DNA of 35,857 nucleotides from CAYHGV01 sp964356135 (GTDB lineage: Bacteria > Hydrothermota > Tepidihabitantia > CAYHGV01). Shown here one piece after another: positions 32,282-35,857 of this stretch (within the stretch, counting starts at the first letter, position 1; each line of letters begins with the position of its first letter). The stretch is taken from contig CAYHGV010000020.1 of NCBI GenBank assembly GCA_964356135.1, positions 1 through 35,857 on the forward strand. Reading direction: 5' to 3'. The notes under the pieces are model-generated. The model had not been told where the DNA came from and ran no database searches. It saw only the letters and a program-made list of their open reading frames with translations. The position numbers and the translations under genes were made by a program.

Positions 32282-33083
32282 ATGATTATCTGGTTAGTAT
32301 TTCTACTTGCCACCTCAGCAATTGTTTATTCAGGAGCAAAGTAATCGAAATACGGTGATATCATCGCTGAAAAAACCGGTTTGGGCAAAATCTGGATCGG
32401 CGTTGTCCTTATGGCCTCAGTCACTTCGCTCCCTGAGTTAATTAACGGCATTAGTTCGGTGACATTTGTCGGTGTACCCGATATCGCCGTTGGCGATGTG
32501 GTTGGAAGCTGTGTGTTTAATCTTCTCATCTTTTCCCTCATCTTTCTCCTGAATCCTCGTCTTAAGACCTCCTACCAAACTTACCCGAGTCATGTTCTTT
32601 CGGGAATTTTAGGCATATTCCTTCTCGGTATTACCGCTCTTGGTTTATTTACACGGAAAATAACTTCCTCCGCTTGGTTGGATAGGACTGTACAGTTTTT
32701 TCATCATCATCACACCCTATTTTATTGCTATGAGATTACTATATTTTTATGAAAAACAACGAAATGTAACTATCAAGGAACTCTCTGTAGAACAGAAGTA
32801 TAAGGCCATTTTAACAAAATCTGCGATTCTCCACTACGGGATTAATGCCGCGGTGGTTATTGTGGCGGCCGTTTTTCTCCTCAAAATTGGAGAGGGAATC
32901 GCCGGAATCACTGGTACCGATGAGGACGCCTTTCGGATATTGAAGTATGGAATTACCCTCCGAGTCGGGTATTCCAGTAAATCCCGGGCCCGCTATTTTT
33001 TGAAAGATACCCGCTCAGTTAAAAAACTCCTATCCCACGTATTGGAATTGCTCAATCGGCCCAACCACCACGCCCCAATTTAA
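32282..33083 (+). pseudogene. Decayed Na+/Ca2+ exchanger family (sodium:calcium antiporter) gene
   Basis: The reading begins M-I-I-W-L-V-F-L-L-A-T-S-A-I-V-Y-S-G-A-K, is cut by an in-frame TAA at 32342-32344, then continues S-K-Y-G-D-I-I-A-E-K-T-G-L-G. The exchanger motif is S-L-P-E-L-I-N-G-I-S-S-V, then V-G-D-V-V-G-S-C-V-F-N-L-L-I. The family usually has Leu at the stop site, so TTA to TAA is the likely mutation. A second lesion is one extra T in the T6 run at 32696-32701; removing it joins the frame that runs to 33083. The second exchanger repeat breaks off near 32920, after G-E-G-I-A-G-I-T-G, into unrelated sequence. Three independent lesions make a functional product unlikely. Confidence 0.85.
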
Positions 33084-33467
33084 AAAACTATTCGCCGTGA
33101 CAATCGATCACTTTGAATAATAGCCATATTAACAAAAGTTGGGATCATCTCGGCACAGTTCGGTGGAGAACAATTTTTACCATTTGCATTCAGGTTTACG
33201 ATTTTTCATAGGAAAATGACCAGACACCGCACTTCCTAAAAATTCATTGTCACCGCAACGAGAATATACCATGTGACATTCTATCTTTGTAATGACACAC
33301 ACATTGACAAAACTGAGGTTTTTGTTTATAAGTTGTCATGAAGTTAGTCCCTTTTTTTATGAGCATAAACTTGGTAGAGCGGATGGATTTATCGATACCG
33401 TCCGATGGTATTTCAAGCTCCAATGTCACGAAACAAAACAATAGACGAAAACCATAAAGGAGATGTT
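33084..33467. other. Intergenic region with promoter and inverted repeat
   Basis: This 384-base stretch follows the exchanger pseudogene. No convincing gene is seen on either strand. It contains a 6-bp inverted repeat TGTCAC/GTGACA (33248-33253 and 33273-33278), the promoter at 33304-33332, and a roughly 130-base leader to the next gene. It may include the deleted remainder of the pseudogene, but no exchanger motif was recognised. Confidence 0.5.
33304..33332 (+). promoter_or_regulatory. Near-consensus promoter of the Cys-rich secreted protein
   Basis: A perfect -35 TTGACA (33304-33309), a 17-base spacer and a -10 TATAAG (33327-33332) are seen. The predicted start near 33339 leaves a leader of about 130 bases to ATG 33468, which could hold regulation. 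It is a conventional led promoter. Confidence 0.7.
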
Positions 33468-34304
33468 ATGAAAAAATATGGCTTTGTACTCCTGCTACTC
33501 TTGGTTGGAACGGTCTCCGCCAAAACACAGCCCTGCAAATGCGAAGGCTGGGAATTTGTTAAAATTGCCGCACCGGGCGAGGGTACACGCTTTGTCGACT
33601 GCGCTCCAACCGCACGGGATTGGCCAATGAGAACCGATTCGGGACAGGTCCTGACCGTAACTGCCAAGTATAACTGCGAACGGCCTACCTGTAGTGTCTA
33701 TTACCGTTGGGTTGTAACCTCGGCAACGGACGAGGAAATCGCAACAACACCGGTTTGTGCCTGGCCTCCGGGCAGCCGCGAATGTAATTTTAATTATGAC
33801 CTGATCGTCAATGAAAGCTGCACCCGTGTCACCATAACCGCATACTGCGGGGAACAAGCATGTGATTCCTGTAGCTTCCGGGTGTGCTCGAAATACTGCC
33901 ACTGTGGAGGGTGGGATAGCACGTCCGTTCAGTGGCAAACCCCGGATTGGGAAGTACACCAGCGGACGGTCCGGTCGGATGATACCCTCACCATTGGTGA
34001 GCTGGCGCAGAACGAAGCACCTCCCCAAAACTCAACCGAGATAGTCGTCACCCCGTACTACACGTGTGAATTTACCATCCCCTGCCAAGTTACCTATCAG
34101 TGGCAGATTGTTGGTTCCTGCAAAAATAAAAAGTTTGAAAAAACAGGAAATTGTACCGACAAATTCTCATTCACTCTTCCGAAAAGTTTTAAAAACTGTG
34201 ATGGCTGGTATGATCTGACGATGACCCCGATGTGCGGCGGCAAAGAATGTTCTCCAAAGACAATCCGTCTGCATATCGGTAAATTTAAAATTTCCCCGGA
34301 CTAA
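33468..34304 (+). CDS. Cys-rich secreted protein with internal duplication, unknown function
   Basis: The 278-residue product has a signal peptide (M-K-K-Y-G then L-L-L-L-L-V-G-T-V-S-A, cleavage near residue 18) and about 21 cysteines. It holds two related domains. The first (about 23-140) starts C-K-C-E-G-W, contains Y-N-C-E-R-P-T-C-S-V-Y-Y-R-W and ends A-Y-C-G-E-Q-A-C. The second (about 145-270) starts C-H-C-G-G-W, contains Y-T-C-E-F-T-I-P-C-Q-V-T-Y-Q-W and ends M-C-G-G-K-E-C. Disulfide-stabilised beta domains are inferred. ATG 33468 is chosen by AAAGGAG upstream; the frame is open further. No C-terminal sorting tail is seen. Confidence 0.75.
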   Translation: MKKYGFVLLLLLVGTVSAKTQPCKCEGWEFVKIAAPGEGTRFVDCAPTARDWPMRTDSGQVLTVTAKYNCERPTCSVYYRWVVTSATDEEIATTPVCAWPPGSRECNFNYDLIVNESCTRVTITAYCGEQACDSCSFRVCSKYCHCGGWDSTSVQWQTPDWEVHQRTVRSDDTLTIGELAQNEAPPQNSTEIVVTPYYTCEFTIPCQVTYQWQIVGSCKNKKFEKTGNCTDKFSFTLPKSFKNCDGWYDLTMTPMCGGKECSPKTIRLHIGKFKISPD

Positions 34305-34340
34305 AAAACCGGAAAGAACATAATACGTAAACGGCACTAA

Positions 34341-34354
34341 TTCCCGGTCGGGAA
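34341..34354. other. Short hairpin between convergent genes
   Basis: TTCCC (34341-34345) and GGGAA (34350-34354) form a 5-bp stem with loop GGTC between the convergent Cys-rich and esterase genes. There is no T-run on either strand directly after it, so its role as a terminator is uncertain. Confidence 0.3.
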
Positions 34355-34370
34355 GAGAAAAAGGGGGCTG

Positions 34371-35510
34371 TTATTTAAGTATCGTGAACATCCTGGTTTG
34401 GGAGAACGACGGAGTACAAAGCCGGTAAAAATAGACTCCGCTCGCCAGGTCGCCACTATTGAGAAACACGTTGTGTTCGCCCGCCGCCAATACTCGATTC
34501 ACCACCGTAAGGACTTTACTGCCCAGAAGGTCAAAAACCTCAAAGCGAAGACGCTCCGGCTCACGCAGTAAAAACCTGATTTGTATATTCTCTCTGAAAA
34601 TATTCGGATTCCCGGGGTCAAAGGCAATAACCGGCTTGGGGCTTTCTTCGATAGTAACCTCCGGTATCGGCATCGGGTGAGCCGCAAAGAAATCCCAGAT
34701 CTCGGCGTTGGCAGAAATATCCTTGGTTCCCTGAGGGCTACCCGGCCAATAATGGCTGCCATCATCGGTCGTCCACAAAATTATCTCACAACTGTCGTCG
34801 GTTCTTGACCAGCGCTGCCTGAGGGCACCTTTATCATTATAAAAACTGTCCGGTCGTGGAGCGCAGCCATTGACCATAACCCAGCGATTCATAAATGAGT
34901 CGACCGGTGGCCAGTAACAGTCATAATACCAGCCGCCGTTATAGGGTACGCTCGGGTCGTTACGGGCATGGAAATGCATCAGCGGTATTAATCGGTCCGG
35001 GGTGCAGGCTTCCCAATTGTCCTCGGTTAATCCTCCGGCGACTGAGGCGAATGCGGCTATTTTATTTGAAAGTTCGCAAGCCAATTTCTGGACCATCATT
35101 CCGCCGTTGCAGAATCCCGTGGCATAGATCCGGAGGGTATCAATTTTATAATTCGCCTTCAGGGTTTCGATCAGTGCCGAGATAAAACCGACATCATCGA
35201 CATCGATGTCGATGCACGCGCTCGAATTCCAGCCCCGCCAGCCATACGGGACGATGGTCCCTGCAGGATAGACGACAAAAAAACCTTCGCTATCCGCCTT
35301 CGGATTCATATTGCAAAAGGTCGCCTGTTCCGCCGGGCTTCCTCCGCCCCAGTGCAGATTGAGAACGAGCGGAAGCGAGTCCTGGTTGCTGTCTGCGGGT
35401 GGAATGTGGAGCAGATAGGTCCTCTGCAATCCGCCGTATTCAAACCCGCCGGTCACATCATGGGCTGAGGCGAGTCCAAACGGCCCGGCAACGAGAATCA
35501 CACTTACCAA
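34371..35510 (-). CDS. Secreted LpqC/PHB-depolymerase-family esterase with Cys nucleophile
   Basis: The alpha/beta-hydrolase resembles LpqC/polyhydroxybutyrate depolymerase and feruloyl esterases: T-Y-L-L-H-I-P near the N-terminus, L-V-L-N-L-H-W-G-G-G-S for the oxyanion region, N-D-P-S-V-P-Y-N-G-G with the likely Asp, and D-G-S-H-Y-W-P-G with the His (34752-34754). The nucleophile elbow reads A-T-G-F-C-N-G-G-M, with Cys (TGC, 35109-35111) where the family has Ser. The C-terminal about 75 residues have F-E-V-F-D-L-L-G-S-K and G-V-Y-F-Y-R-L, a sorting-type tail. TTG 35510 gives 379 residues; an in-frame upstream start near 35543 would add K/R residues to the signal peptide. Confidence 0.87.
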   Translation of the reverse strand: MVSVILVAGPFGLASAHDVTGGFEYGGLQRTYLLHIPPADSNQDSLPLVLNLHWGGGSPAEQATFCNMNPKADSEGFFVVYPAGTIVPYGWRGWNSSACIDIDVDDVGFISALIETLKANYKIDTLRIYATGFCNGGMMVQKLACELSNKIAAFASVAGGLTEDNWEACTPDRLIPLMHFHARNDPSVPYNGGWYYDCYWPPVDSFMNRWVMVNGCAPRPDSFYNDKGALRQRWSRTDDSCEIILWTTDDGSHYWPGSPQGTKDISANAEIWDFFAAHPMPIPEVTIEESPKPVIAFDPGNPNIFRENIQIRFLLREPERLRFEVFDLLGSKVLTVVNRVLAAGEHNVFLNSGDLASGVYFYRLCTPSFSQTRMFTILK

Positions 35511-35543
35511 GAATTTTCGCCCGAGAGTAAATTTATTAACGAT

Positions 35544-35857
35544 CAGTCCCTCCTGTTTCTCTTAAGCTTACTATACTCATTTCCGCGGTCGGAGACGACC
35601 TTTTATCGCTGTTCGTACTATCTCAAGTACGGTAATGATATACCAAAAGTTGTCAAGCGAATTGATCCCTCCAAAATAATTCCGACTGAACGGTCAATGA
35701 AGAAATTTAGATCCGAAAACGATAACCCCACCCGCTCGGCACGATATCTTATATTCAACAAATAGATTTACAGACGGTAGCTGGGGTAAAAGCTGGTCTC
35801 TTTCTAGTGTCGTGTCCCTAACAGATCTTGACATTTGGAAATTTTTCTCATGATGGC
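35544..35857. other. Intergenic region upstream of the esterase
   Basis: No gene is supported in these 314 bases. On the minus strand there is a ribosome-binding AGGAGG (35549-35554), a TATAGT box near 35570, and a TTGACA (35651-35656) with only a weak -10 at suitable distance. A 5-bp hairpin GGTCG/CGACC with GAGA loop (35587-35600 on plus) is followed by TTTT on plus, like a weak terminator. A TTGACA at 35828-35833 on plus points out of the window. Confidence 0.45.

Noticed and set aside
33250..33441. Minus-strand ORF of 63 codons in the gap before the Cys-rich gene
   Set aside because: No ribosome binding site, composition unlike a protein, and it overlaps the promoter and leader of the plus-strand gene.
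34341..34354. Intrinsic terminator for the convergent genes
   Set aside because: The stem is only 5 bp and neither strand has a T-run directly after it; it is listed only as a hairpin.
35828..35857. TTGACA at the right edge as a promoter
   Set aside because: The expected -10 position reads TGATGG and the window ends there, so it cannot be judged.

Overview
The window carries the transcription/translation core of a bacterial chromosome, followed by mostly minus-strand housekeeping genes interspersed with secreted and surface proteins. GC content looks intermediate (about 50%). Two exported proteins end in a Por-secretion/FlgD-like tail of the G-V-Y-F type. With a myo-inositol-1-phosphate synthase and the operon order, this suggests an uncultured lineage in or near the FCB group or a candidate phylum such as WOR-3. 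That placement is inference; the rpoB and rpoC genes here would settle it.

Region 1 (1-11369, plus): the 3' part of tRNA-Trp, then secE-nusG-rplK-rplA-rplJ-rplL-rpoB-rpoC-rpsL-rpsG, packed with overlaps or gaps of a few bases. There is no attenuator-sized gap before rplJ or rpoB, and fusA/tuf do not follow rpsG. Region 2 (11411-16617, plus): a new promoter, then rplM-rpsI-rpsB-tsf-pyrH, frr, uppS and cdsA. A degenerate 7-bp tandem repeat lies between frr and uppS. Region 3 (16634-18950, minus): a small membrane protein, a secreted protein with a strong promoter, a cluster of tiny Tyr/Arg/Lys-rich ORFs with a frameshift at an A8 run, and a small exported protein. Region 4 (18956-24200, minus): tmk, myo-inositol-1-phosphate synthase, a seven-repeat (propeller-like) surface protein and a transglutaminase-like protein. 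Region 5 (24251-32138, minus): a membrane spermidine-synthase-like protein, thpR, cinA, pgpA, secF, secD and pdxJ. Region 6 (32282-35857): a decayed Na+/Ca2+ exchanger pseudogene, a Cys-rich secreted protein with an internal duplication, and an LpqC/PHB-depolymerase-like esterase whose nucleophile serine is replaced by cysteine.

How they work together: regions 1 and 2 supply RNA polymerase, ribosomal proteins, EF-Ts, recycling factor, UMP kinase and the first steps of lipid-carrier and CDP-diacylglycerol synthesis. SecE, SecD and SecF provide the export route used by the many signal-peptide proteins here. CdsA, PgpA and inositol-phosphate synthase point to phospholipid head-group synthesis.

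Most notable: three genes (rplM, pdxJ, transglutaminase) have a near-consensus sigma70 promoter whose -10 box ends only 7-8 bases before the ATG, predicting leaderless mRNAs. secE starts 6 bases after a tRNA. Other points are the heptad repeat, the A8 slippage candidate and the Cys-nucleophile esterase. No CRISPR array, rRNA, insertion sequence or phage module was seen.
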